Shown: positions 1-6,145 of the stretch, piece by piece | How positions within the stretch are numbered: position 1 is the first letter of the stretch | Layout: each line of letters starts with the position of its first letter | Assembly (NCBI GenBank): GCA_040005555.1 | Contig: JBDTYT010000024.1 | Span: 1 to 22,159, forward strand | Direction of reading: 5' to 3' | DNA length: 22,159 nt | Source: JBDTYT01 sp040005555 | Lineage (GTDB): Bacteria > Actinomycetota > UBA4738 > HRBIN12 | Notes under the pieces: generated by a model | What the model saw: the letters and a program-made list of their open reading frames with translations, nothing else | Database searches by the model: none | Told to the model about the DNA's origin: nothing | Made by a program: the position numbers and the translations under genes

Positions 1-2
1 GC

Positions 3-809
3 GTGATCCGCGTCGGGGTCATCGGCGCGTGCGGACGCATGGGCCTGATGGTCTGTCGGGCCGCCGCGGAGGCCGAGGACACGCGGCTCGTCGCTGCCAT
101 CGACCGCTCGCGTCTCGGCCAGTCCATCGGCCCGCTGATCGGTCATCCGAAGATCGACGTTCCGATCTCCGATGAGCTGGATCGGCTCCTCGAGGCCGAG
201 GTGGAGGTGGCCGTGGACTTCACCCATCCGGATGTCGTCATGGAGGACGTCCGCTGGTGCATCGCGCACGCCATCCACCTCGTCGTCGGCACGACGGGGG
301 TGTCCGACGACGATCTCGTCGAGGTCCAACGCCTGATCGACGACGAGGGCGCCGAGTCCAACGTCATCGTCGCTCCGAACTTCGCGCTCGGTGCGGTGCT
401 GATGCAACGTTTCGCTGCGCAGGCTGCTCGGTACTTCCCGGCTTCAGAGATCATCGAGCTCCATCACGACGGGAAGGCCGACGCTCCCTCGGGCACCGCG
501 ATCGCGACCGTGCGCCGCATGCTGGAGGAGAGGGCCGGCCCGTACCGTGGTCCCATCGCCGAATCGCTCGAGAGCGTGCGTGGCGGCGACGTCGAAGGGG
601 TGCGGATCCATTCGGTCCGCCTCCCGGGGCTCGTGGCGCATCAGGAGATCATCTTCGGCGGCAAGGGACAGACGCTCACGATCCGCCACGACTCGATCGA
701 TCGAAGCTCGTTCATCCCCGGCGTCCTCATGGCCGTGCGTGCCGTGCTCGTGCGTTCGGGGCTGACGGTGGGGCTGGAGCCCCTGCTCGACCTTCCGCCG
801 CTGCCGTGA
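3..809 (+). CDS. dapB: 4-hydroxy-tetrahydrodipicolinate reductase DapB
   Basis: Cytoplasmic enzyme of the diaminopimelate/lysine pathway that reduces the DapA product to tetrahydrodipicolinate with NAD(P)H. The 268-residue protein has the usual family length. The nucleotide-binding loop GACGRMG lies at residues 8-14, VDFTHPD near 71-77 and VGTTG near 95-99. The catalytic block is at 153-166, with His154, His155 and Lys158 followed by DAPSGTA. The C-terminal dimer/active-site segment around GGKGQTLTIRHDS is intact. The GTG start at position 3 places the first strand immediately before the glycine loop, as in the family, so the gene looks complete although it touches the window edge. Its TGA overlaps the GTG of the next gene by 4 bp (GTGA), which suggests translational coupling. 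Its pathway partners dapA, dapF and dapL lie downstream in the same window. Confidence 0.96.
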   Translation: MIRVGVIGACGRMGLMVCRAAAEAEDTRLVAAIDRSRLGQSIGPLIGHPKIDVPISDELDRLLEAEVEVAVDFTHPDVVMEDVRWCIAHAIHLVVGTTGVSDDDLVEVQRLIDDEGAESNVIVAPNFALGAVLMQRFAAQAARYFPASEIIELHHDGKADAPSGTAIATVRRMLEERAGPYRGPIAESLESVRGGDVEGVRIHSVRLPGLVAHQEIIFGGKGQTLTIRHDSIDRSSFIPGVLMAVRAVLVRSGLTVGLEPLLDLPPLP

Positions 810-1588
810 CCAGGCGGATCGCCGGCGTCTTCGCGCATCCGGACGACGATACGTACGGGGTCGGCGGGTCGCTCGCGCTCCACGCCGATGACCCGGACCT
901 GCGCGTCACCGTGATCGTGACGACGAGCGGGGGCGCCGGCCGGATCGCCGATCCGAGTCTCGCGACGCGCGACACCCTCAGCTCGGTGCGCGAGGGCGAG
1001 GACCTCGCGTCGTGGCGAGCGCTCGGGCTCGAGCCCGAGATCCACTTCCTGCGTCACCCAGACGGCCACGTGGCGGAGCTCCCTCGGGAACAGCTCGTCG
1101 CCAGCTACGTCGAGCTGCTGCTGGCCGCGCGCCCCGAGGTCGTGATCACCTTCGGCCCCGAGGGCATCACGGGTCATGAGGACCACGTCGCGGTGGGCGA
1201 CGCCGCCACCGAGGCGTTCCACACCGCACGTGGATCGGCGGGCGGGGGCTTCGCTCGCTTGCTCTACAACGCGATCCCCTCGGGCAGGCTCGAAGGATTC
1301 AACGAGATCTTGCGCGCGCGCGGGATGGAGCCGATCGACCCTACCCAGCCGTTCCAACCTCGAGGCGTCCCGGACGAGATCATCGGCATCAGCGTCGATT
1401 GTCAGGCCGTCTGGGAGCGCAAGCTCCAGGCGCTCCGTGAACACCGGACGCAGGGCGAGATGGAGGAGATCCCCTTCGACCTGTATCCGCTGATGCTCGG
1501 ATGGGAGGAGTACGTCATCGCCTGGCCCGCCCGTCCGCCGGGAGCACCGGTTCTGGGCGACGTGTTCGAGGACCTGCCGGGCGCGTAA
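806..1588 (+). CDS. PIG-L family zinc-dependent deacetylase
   Basis: A 260-residue PIG-L (LmbE-like) deacetylase. Family members remove acetyl groups from N-acetylglucosamine-type substrates; in actinobacteria they include MshB and Mca of mycothiol metabolism. The N-terminal metal motif AHPDDD is at residues 10-15: His11 and Asp14 are expected zinc ligands and Asp13 the general base. The second metal motif HEDH is at 124-127. The more common first motif ends in Glu (HPDDE); Asp here is a conservative change. The GTG start at 806 is the only one that puts the metal motif near the N-terminus, and it overlaps the dapB stop by 4 bp. The open frame continues further upstream through dapB, but that part is only a shadow. 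The substrate cannot be assigned; MshB, Mca or an unrelated small-molecule deacetylase are all possible. Confidence 0.88.
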   Translation: MTRRIAGVFAHPDDDTYGVGGSLALHADDPDLRVTVIVTTSGGAGRIADPSLATRDTLSSVREGEDLASWRALGLEPEIHFLRHPDGHVAELPREQLVASYVELLLAARPEVVITFGPEGITGHEDHVAVGDAATEAFHTARGSAGGGFARLLYNAIPSGRLEGFNEILRARGMEPIDPTQPFQPRGVPDEIIGISVDCQAVWERKLQALREHRTQGEMEEIPFDLYPLMLGWEEYVIAWPARPPGAPVLGDVFEDLPGA

Positions 1589-1591
1589 GCT
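1586..1591 (+). promoter_or_regulatory. Candidate -10 element for a leaderless acetyltransferase mRNA
   Basis: TAAGCT fits the TANNNT -10 pattern and lies 7 nt before the GTG start of the acetyltransferase gene. No Shine-Dalgarno sequence precedes that start, so transcription would begin at or near the start codon. The element overlaps the stop codon of the PIG-L gene. No good -35 is visible, so this is inference from spacing and the missing ribosome site. Confidence 0.35.
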
Positions 1592-1598
1592 CGGCCAC

Positions 1599-2819
1599 GT
1601 GGACGTCGAGATCCGAACCATCGAAGAGCGCGAGTTCGAGGCCTACCTCGGGGCGGTCGAGCTCGCGTTCAGCGACACCCTGAAGCCCGAGGACGTCGAG
1701 CGCGAGCGCACCCTCATCGAGTACGAGCGGGCGTTCGCAGCGTTCGACGGTTCGGAGATCGTCGGGGCGACGGCCGCGTTCACGATGCCGATGACGGTAC
1801 CGGGCGGCGAGGTGTCGGTCCCGTACGTCACCGCCGTGGGTGTGCGACCGACGCATCGGCGACGCGGCATCAACACCGCGCTCATGCGGAGCCAGCTCGA
1901 CCAGGTCCACGAACGAGGCGAGCCCATCGCCGTGCTGACCGCCTCCGAGGGCAACATCTACGGCCGGTTCGGCTACGGCCTGGCGACCTACGGGCTCTCG
2001 ATCGACCTCCCCGTCGGACACGCCGCCTTCGTCCGCGGCTACCGCCCCGCGGGGGCGATGAGATTCGTTTCGCGCGAGGACGGGATCGCAAGCATGCTGG
2101 CCGTGCACGAGGCGACCCGACGCGATCGGCCCGGGATGACGGCCTTGAACGAGACGCGGCTCGTGTACCGCTTGCACGACCACGGGCAGGACTCGGACAA
2201 GGGCGTTTCCACGCTGTTCGTGCTCCACGAAGGGGAGGAGGGCGTCGACGGGTTCGTGATCTACCGCGTGAAGCACGAATGGCCGGCCTCCGTCCCCGAG
2301 TTCGTGCTGACCGTACGCGATCTCCAGGCCTCGAACCCGAGGGCCTACGCCGACCTGTGGCGCTTCGTCCTCGACGTCGATCTCATCGTTCGCGTCACGG
2401 CGTGGGGCCGACCGGTCGACGATCCGTTGCTCCATCTCGTCGCCGAGCCGCGCCGGCTGCAGGCAACGTTGACCGACGAGCTCTGGGTTCGGGTGGTCGA
2501 CGTCCCGCACGCGCTGCGGCGCAGGCGCTACGCGGCGGAGGGACGGGTGGTGCTCGAGGTGCACGACCGGTTCTGCCCCTGGAACGACGGCGGGTACGTG
2601 CTCGAAGGGGGTCCCGACGGCGCGACGTGCGAACCCACCGACGCCGCCGCCGACCTTGTCTGCTCCGCGAACGACCTGGGCGCCGCGTACCTCGGCGGGA
2701 CGTCCTTCCGGCAGCTCCAAAGGGCGGGGCTGGTGGACGAGCGCACCCGCGGCGCGCTCGCGCACGCGGACGCGATGTTCACATGGGACCCGGCGCCCTG
2801 GTCACCGTACGTCTTCTAG
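1599..2819 (+). CDS. Eis-like GNAT N-acetyltransferase
   Basis: A 406-residue acetyl-CoA-dependent N-acetyltransferase of the Eis (enhanced intracellular survival) type. These proteins have two GNAT folds followed by a sterol-carrier-like C-terminal domain, and acetylate amines such as aminoglycosides or protein lysines. The acetyl-CoA loop is at about residues 80-91 (GVRPTHRRRGI). The Eis signature IYGRFGYG lies at 120-127 and holds the Tyr expected as general acid. The chain ends in Phe406; in Eis the C-terminal carboxylate of a terminal Phe acts as catalytic base, so length and last residue both fit. It starts with GTG 10 bp after the PIG-L stop, with no ribosome site but a TANNNT box. The natural substrate is unknown. 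Similarity to Eis does not prove aminoglycoside resistance. Confidence 0.88.
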   Translation: MDVEIRTIEEREFEAYLGAVELAFSDTLKPEDVERERTLIEYERAFAAFDGSEIVGATAAFTMPMTVPGGEVSVPYVTAVGVRPTHRRRGINTALMRSQLDQVHERGEPIAVLTASEGNIYGRFGYGLATYGLSIDLPVGHAAFVRGYRPAGAMRFVSREDGIASMLAVHEATRRDRPGMTALNETRLVYRLHDHGQDSDKGVSTLFVLHEGEEGVDGFVIYRVKHEWPASVPEFVLTVRDLQASNPRAYADLWRFVLDVDLIVRVTAWGRPVDDPLLHLVAEPRRLQATLTDELWVRVVDVPHALRRRRYAAEGRVVLEVHDRFCPWNDGGYVLEGGPDGATCEPTDAAADLVCSANDLGAAYLGGTSFRQLQRAGLVDERTRGALAHADAMFTWDPAPWSPYVF

Positions 2820-2822
2820 CGG

Positions 2823-3440
2823 CTACCCGGCGATACCGCGGATCACGAGCCACGCGCCGATCACGCCGAGGCCGACCGCAAGCCCGTCGCCGACGATCCG
2901 AAGGGAACGCTGGCTCACCCGGTGCGCGCCGGCGCCGAGCACCACCATGCCCGAGTCCATGACCGAAACACCTGCCAGCAGGGCGAGCGCCGTGAGGAGC
3001 GCGATCGAGCGACCGCCCGCATCGGTCGCGTCGGCGAGGACGGCCGTTCCGGTCGTCGCGAGGAACACGTAGACGCCGGGGTTCCCGACGACGGCGATCG
3101 CGCCGCGTATGGTCGGGTGGAGCCCCGAGCGCTTCCCCTCGGTCGCATCGCGTGTGTGGCTCTCCCGCAACGCGTCGACGGCGAGGAACAGGAGGAACGA
3201 GCCGCCGATGACCTGGATCACGCGCACGAATCCCGCTCCCGGCCGGAGCGAGGAGACCCCGAGCGCCAACACCAGCAGCATCGTTCCGAACGTGCCGTTC
3301 GCACCCGCCATCGCGCGCAAGCCGCGGCCCGCACCTCCGCGCGACGCCTCGGAGAACAGCAGCAGTTGCACCGGACCCGGCGACGTGCCCAGCGCGATCC
3401 CCAACCCGAACGCCGCGGCCGGGTGCGCGAGGTCGCTCAT
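2823..3440 (-). CDS. LysE/RhtB family amino-acid exporter
   Basis: A 205-residue inner-membrane protein of the LysE/RhtB translocator family, which exports amino acids or related small molecules. Several hydrophobic segments are visible, at about residues 8-30, 50-64, 72-90, 112-133, 145-170 and 184-203. The family motif SPGP lies at 20-23 and the second half has the NPG motif at 120-122. The ATG at 3440 is chosen because it overlaps the stop of the upstream phosphatase gene (ATGA, 4 bp) and puts the first membrane segment at the N-terminus; the longer open frame adds 22 Arg/Gly-rich residues that look non-coding. It is co-transcribed leftward with the sixA-like gene and converges with the acetyltransferase gene, 3 bp apart. 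The substrate cannot be told from the sequence. Confidence 0.83.
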   Translation of the reverse strand: MSDLAHPAAAFGLGIALGTSPGPVQLLLFSEASRGGAGRGLRAMAGANGTFGTMLLVLALGVSSLRPGAGFVRVIQVIGGSFLLFLAVDALRESHTRDATEGKRSGLHPTIRGAIAVVGNPGVYVFLATTGTAVLADATDAGGRSIALLTALALLAGVSVMDSGMVVLGAGAHRVSQRSLRIVGDGLAVGLGVIGAWLVIRGIAG

Positions 3441-3889
3441 CGCAGACGGAGTTCCAGGACCTCCACGTGACCGTCGTCCTCTTGCGTGAGCAACACGCCC
3501 TCGCACTCGTCGAGCGGCTCGAGCTCGCGACCGGTGAGGCCGAGCACCGCGCGTTCGATGAGCGGCGTGTGCCCAACCGCGAGCGCGCGTTCGCCTTCGC
3601 CGATGGTGTCGAGCAGGGCCGAGAGCACGCCGGCCATCGCGAGCGGGCTTCCGTCGTTGTCCTGGGCCGCCAGCCCCGGGACCACGGCATGCGGCGGCAG
3701 CTGCTGCCCGGAGCCGCGCAGGAAGAAGGCGACGGTCTCGGCCGCGCGCTCTGCGGGGGAGACGAAGACGAACGCGAACGGACCTCCGAGCGACCGACCC
3801 ACCCCCTCGGCTTGGACGCGTCCCACCGGCGACAGCCGGTCTGCCTGCGGATCGCGTCTCGCGTGTCGTCGGAGCTCGAGCGTCCTCAC
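3437..3889 (-). CDS. sixA: SixA-like histidine phosphatase (phosphohistidine phosphatase)
   Basis: A 150-residue small histidine-phosphatase-superfamily protein of SixA size. The catalytic RHA motif is at residues 8-10 with His9 as phospho-acceptor, the middle motif SPAERAAET is at 44-52, and the second catalytic His is His107 in VGHTP. SixA proteins remove phosphate from phosphohistidine proteins, but small relatives also act on sugar phosphates or nucleotides. The GTG start at 3889 gives the expected short lead into the RHG/RHA motif and has an AAAGGA ribosome site about 9 nt upstream; the open frame extends much further upstream but lacks family similarity there. Its TGA overlaps the ATG of the LysE-type gene, so the two are probably translated together. 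Confidence 0.8.
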   Translation of the reverse strand: MRTLELRRHARRDPQADRLSPVGRVQAEGVGRSLGGPFAFVFVSPAERAAETVAFFLRGSGQQLPPHAVVPGLAAQDNDGSPLAMAGVLSALLDTIGEGERALAVGHTPLIERAVLGLTGRELEPLDECEGVLLTQEDDGHVEVLELRLR

Positions 3890-3919
3890 GTGCGAAGATC
3901 CTTTCCGAGCCGCTTCGTG

Positions 3920-3925
3920 TAGCAT
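3920..3925 (+). promoter_or_regulatory. Candidate -10 element for the lipoprotein gene
   Basis: TAGCAT fits TANNNT and lies 10 nt before the ATG at 3936. A start about 7 nt downstream of the box would leave only a few nucleotides of leader, consistent with the lack of a ribosome site. It sits in the 46-bp gap between the divergent sixA-like and lipoprotein genes. The -35 region is not recognisable. Confidence 0.3.
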
Positions 3926-3935
3926 GCCGCGACCC

Positions 3936-4394
3936 ATGCAGCCTACCGGCCGGTTCGCCGCGCTCTCGCTCGTGTTCGCGCTCGCGCTCGCAGCATGTAC
4001 CGGAAGCGGTGGCCCGCAGGCGACGAGCCCGAGCGGCGGTCCCGGCTCAACCAGTGGCCCGCCGACGCCCACCGAGTCCTTCAGCGGGCCGCCGGGCACC
4101 GCGCTCTACCGGTATGTCAACGCCGGCCTCACCGCGACGATGCAGCTCGACGGCAACACCGGCACGCTCGAGATCGACAACGCGACCGGCCGAGAGCTCG
4201 CGATGCCCTCGTTCTACATCCTCGATGCACGCGACGGAACCCGGATCGAGGGAACGGTGGACGGGGCGACGACCGTTCCCGACGGCCAGACGGACACCTT
4301 CGACGTCTCCTACGGTGGCCTCGACATCAAGAACATCGGCTTGCTCGTCCTGCTGATGGGCCACGACAACTACGGCGCCTTCGTGCGTCAGTAG
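3936..4394 (+). CDS. Small secreted lipoprotein of unknown function
   Basis: A 152-residue predicted lipoprotein. A short basic N-terminus (Arg6) is followed by a hydrophobic stretch at residues 8-20 and the lipobox LAAC with the lipidated Cys21. A Ser/Gly/Pro/Thr-rich linker covers about residues 22-53. The remaining 100 residues look like one small beta-rich domain (YRYVNAGLTATMQ, then GTLEIDN) and contain no catalytic motif I recognise. The protein should be anchored on the outer face of the cytoplasmic membrane. The ATG at 3936 gives a clean signal peptide; an in-frame ATG at 3924 would add four residues (MPRP) and overlaps the candidate -10 box. The gene ends 1 bp before the end of the convergent adenosyltransferase gene. 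The function is unknown. Confidence 0.72.
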   Translation: MQPTGRFAALSLVFALALAACTGSGGPQATSPSGGPGSTSGPPTPTESFSGPPGTALYRYVNAGLTATMQLDGNTGTLEIDNATGRELAMPSFYILDARDGTRIEGTVDGATTVPDGQTDTFDVSYGGLDIKNIGLLVLLMGHDNYGAFVRQ

Positions 4395-4395
4395 C

Positions 4396-4950
4396 TCAGT
4401 GAACCTCACGACTGCTGGGCTCAGACTCCCCGGCCTCGACGCGAGCGATCACGAAGAGGAGATCAGAGAGGCGGTTCAAGTAGAGCAGCACCTCGTCGTT
4501 CACCCGGACGCCGGAGTCTCGCAGGCGAACCGTCGCGCGCTCAGCACGACGCACGATGCTCCGGGCGACGTCGAGGGCCGCGGAAACCGGGTTCGCACCG
4601 GGGACGATGAACTCCGTCGGCAGGGGATGGGCGAACACGAGCTCGTCGATCCACGTTTCGAGGCGCTCGACCATCCGCCGGGTGACGAGCGAGACCTCGG
4701 GCTCGAGACGCGTGCGCTGCTGCGGGTTCGTGGCGAGATCCGCCCCGACGACGAACAGCTGGCGCTGGACCTCCAGGAGGCCCTCGCGCACGGGCCGGTC
4801 GTTCGAAAGCGCCCTGGCCAGGCCGAGCGCTGCGACCGCCTCGTCCGTGGTGCCGTAGGCCTCGGTCGCGAGATCGGACTTAGAGATCCTGCCGCCGTAC
4901 AACCTGCCGGTCGTGCCGTCATCGCCGGTCTTGGTGTAGATGCGCGGCAT
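4396..4950 (-). CDS. pduO: PduO-type ATP:cob(I)alamin adenosyltransferase
   Basis: A 184-residue enzyme that transfers the adenosyl group of ATP to cob(I)alamin, making coenzyme B12. The N-terminal ATP-binding motif KTGDDGTTG is at residues 7-15. The second conserved block FIVPGANP at 114-121 is followed by the Arg-rich helix with Arg130, Arg134, Arg135 and Glu137, and the third block YLNRLSDLLFVIAR is at 157-170. This pattern is that of the PduO/MMAB family, not the CobA/CobO family. Length and start are typical. The ATG lies 6 nt downstream of a TAGGAT box on the minus strand, so the mRNA may be leaderless. No cobalamin riboswitch is seen upstream and no other B12 gene lies in the window, so this is a stand-alone copy. 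Confidence 0.93.
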   Translation of the reverse strand: MPRIYTKTGDDGTTGRLYGGRISKSDLATEAYGTTDEAVAALGLARALSNDRPVREGLLEVQRQLFVVGADLATNPQQRTRLEPEVSLVTRRMVERLETWIDELVFAHPLPTEFIVPGANPVSAALDVARSIVRRAERATVRLRDSGVRVNDEVLLYLNRLSDLLFVIARVEAGESEPSSREVH

Positions 4951-4951
4951 C

Positions 4952-4966
4952 GGGCTATCCTAGCCC
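4952..4966. promoter_or_regulatory. Inverted repeat and -10 box at the adenosyltransferase start
   Basis: A perfect 6-bp inverted repeat (GGGCTA, 3-nt spacer, TAGCCC) ends 2 bp before the start codon of the leftward adenosyltransferase gene. Within it the minus strand reads TAGGAT (4957-4962), a TANNNT -10 box exactly 6 nt before the ATG. A repressor bound here would block both the -10 and the start codon. Function is inferred from position only. Confidence 0.4.
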
Positions 4967-5249
4967 AGCAGGTTGTCGCGCCCGACGGTGACACACGGTG
5001 CGCGAGAACCTCAGGAGGTGCGGGTGGCAGCCAGGGCGCACGTGGCACGAGAGGAACACGCGACACTCCAGCGACCCGTGATGCATGTGCAACATGTGAG
5101 TTCTGTGGCTTTTGTGCGGTGGAGGCGTTGATAGGCTCTTCGCTCAGACTCTGGCCCAGCGGCCACAGCAAGCCAGGTCGCCCGAGCAGGGCCGGCTCGG
5201 CCGCCCCGACGTTCCCGGGCACGACGCCCACGCGCCCGTTGCCCGAACG
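4967..5249. other. Intergenic region upstream of dapA, no gene recognised
   Basis: The 310-bp gap between the divergent adenosyltransferase and dapA genes has no convincing gene. An open frame runs through it, but its product is low-complexity and has no ribosome site. I see no lysine riboswitch, cobalamin riboswitch or T-box core and no U-tailed hairpin. It does contain a 9-bp periodic repeat (5014-5121, clearest at 5077-5121) and a possible -10 box TAGGCT at 5132-5137. Both are suitably placed to control dapA. Confidence 0.5.
5077..5121 (+). repeat. Five 9-bp direct repeats, (C/T)GTG followed by 5 nt
   Basis: CGTG at 5077 and TGTG at 5086, 5095, 5104 and 5113 are spaced exactly 9 bp apart. 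A weaker 9-bp rhythm extends upstream to about 5014; with the frame fixed, the fourth base of each unit is G in 13 of 13 units through 5130. The repeats end about 10 bp before the possible dapA -10 box TAGGCT at 5132, so they cover the likely -35 region. They could be an iteron-like binding site or the remains of a minisatellite. Confidence 0.6.
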
Positions 5250-5255
5250 AGGAGG
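5250..5255 (+). promoter_or_regulatory. Strong ribosome binding site of dapA
   Basis: AGGAGG, a perfect Shine-Dalgarno core, stands 5 nt before the dapA ATG at 5261. It fixes the dapA start and contrasts with the several genes in this window that lack any ribosome site. Confidence 0.85.
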
Positions 5256-5260
5256 ACAGC

Positions 5261-6145
5261 ATGACCGGTAGGTTCGGAGCTGTCGTCACCGCCATGGTCA
5301 CGCCCTTCCGGGCTGATCATTCGCTCGACCTGGACGCAGCGCAAGCGCTCGCGGATCACCTCCTGGAACACGGCTCGGAAAGCATCGTGGTCGCTGGCTC
5401 GACCGGCGAGTCACCCACGCTCACGCATCGCGAGAAGGCGGATCTGTTCCGAGCGGTCGCGGAGGTCGCGAAGGGCAAGGGGAAGGTCATCTGCGGCACC
5501 GGTACGTACTCGACGGCCGAGACGCTTGAACTCACCCTGGCGGCCGAGGACGCGGGCGCCGATGGCCTGCTCGTCGTGACGCCCTACTACAACAAACCGC
5601 CGCAGCGTGGCCTGATCGAGCACTTCACGAAGATCGCGAGCTCCACCGACCTGCCGATCGTCGTGTACAACATCCCGGGCCGCACGGGGACGAGGATCGA
5701 GCACGACACCCTGTTGATCATGGCCGAGATACCGAACATCGTTGGAGTGAAGGACTCAACGGGTGACTTCCAAGGGGTTTCGCGGCTCGTCTCGGAAGCG
5801 CCCGCCGACTTCGAGGTGTACTCCGGCGACGACTGGGCGGCGTTCGGCTTCATGTGCCTCGGCGCCGTCGGTGTGGTTTCGGTGGCCAGTCATCTCGTCG
5901 GCGACCGTATCCGCCAGATGATGGACCTGGTCACGACCGGCGACATCCCCGCCGCGCGGAAGATCCACGAGGAGCTCACGCCGCTGTTCAACGCGCTCTT
6001 CATCACCAGCAACCCGATCCCCGTGAAGACCGCCCTCGAGATGCTCGGCCACGCGGTCGGACCGCCGCGCCTCCCGCTCGTGCCTGCCACCACCGAGGAG
6101 TGCGCGAGGATCGAGAAAGCGCTGCAGGATGCCGGACTCCTCTAG
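5261..6145 (+). CDS. dapA: 4-hydroxy-tetrahydrodipicolinate synthase DapA
   Basis: A 294-residue class I aldolase (TIM barrel) that condenses pyruvate with aspartate semialdehyde, the first committed step toward diaminopimelate and lysine. The GSTGE loop is at residues 46-50. The catalytic Tyr136 is in YNIPGRTG, with Arg141 in the same motif, and the Schiff-base lysine is Lys164 in GVKDSTGD. Length is normal and all catalytic residues are present. The start is set by AGGAGG 5 nt upstream. The last 17 bp overlap the start of rnj, which suggests an operon with rnj and ftsK. No lysine riboswitch is seen in front, but the upstream gap holds 9-bp direct repeats that might bind a regulator. The substrate of the next step goes to DapB at the window's left end. 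Confidence 0.97.
   Translation: MTGRFGAVVTAMVTPFRADHSLDLDAAQALADHLLEHGSESIVVAGSTGESPTLTHREKADLFRAVAEVAKGKGKVICGTGTYSTAETLELTLAAEDAGADGLLVVTPYYNKPPQRGLIEHFTKIASSTDLPIVVYNIPGRTGTRIEHDTLLIMAEIPNIVGVKDSTGDFQGVSRLVSEAPADFEVYSGDDWAAFGFMCLGAVGVVSVASHLVGDRIRQMMDLVTTGDIPAARKIHEELTPLFNALFITSNPIPVKTALEMLGHAVGPPRLPLVPATTEECARIEKALQDAGLL

Noticed and set aside
5128..5259. TTG-started small ORF running into dapA
   Set aside because: GGTGGAGGCG precedes the TTG, but the product is Pro/Gly/Arg-rich with no structure and ends inside the dapA start. It is probably just a stop-free frame in GC-rich DNA.
4967..5260. Lysine or cobalamin riboswitch between the adenosyltransferase and dapA genes
   Set aside because: Both flanking genes make a riboswitch tempting, but I see no conserved core of either class and no terminator or sequestering hairpin before either start.
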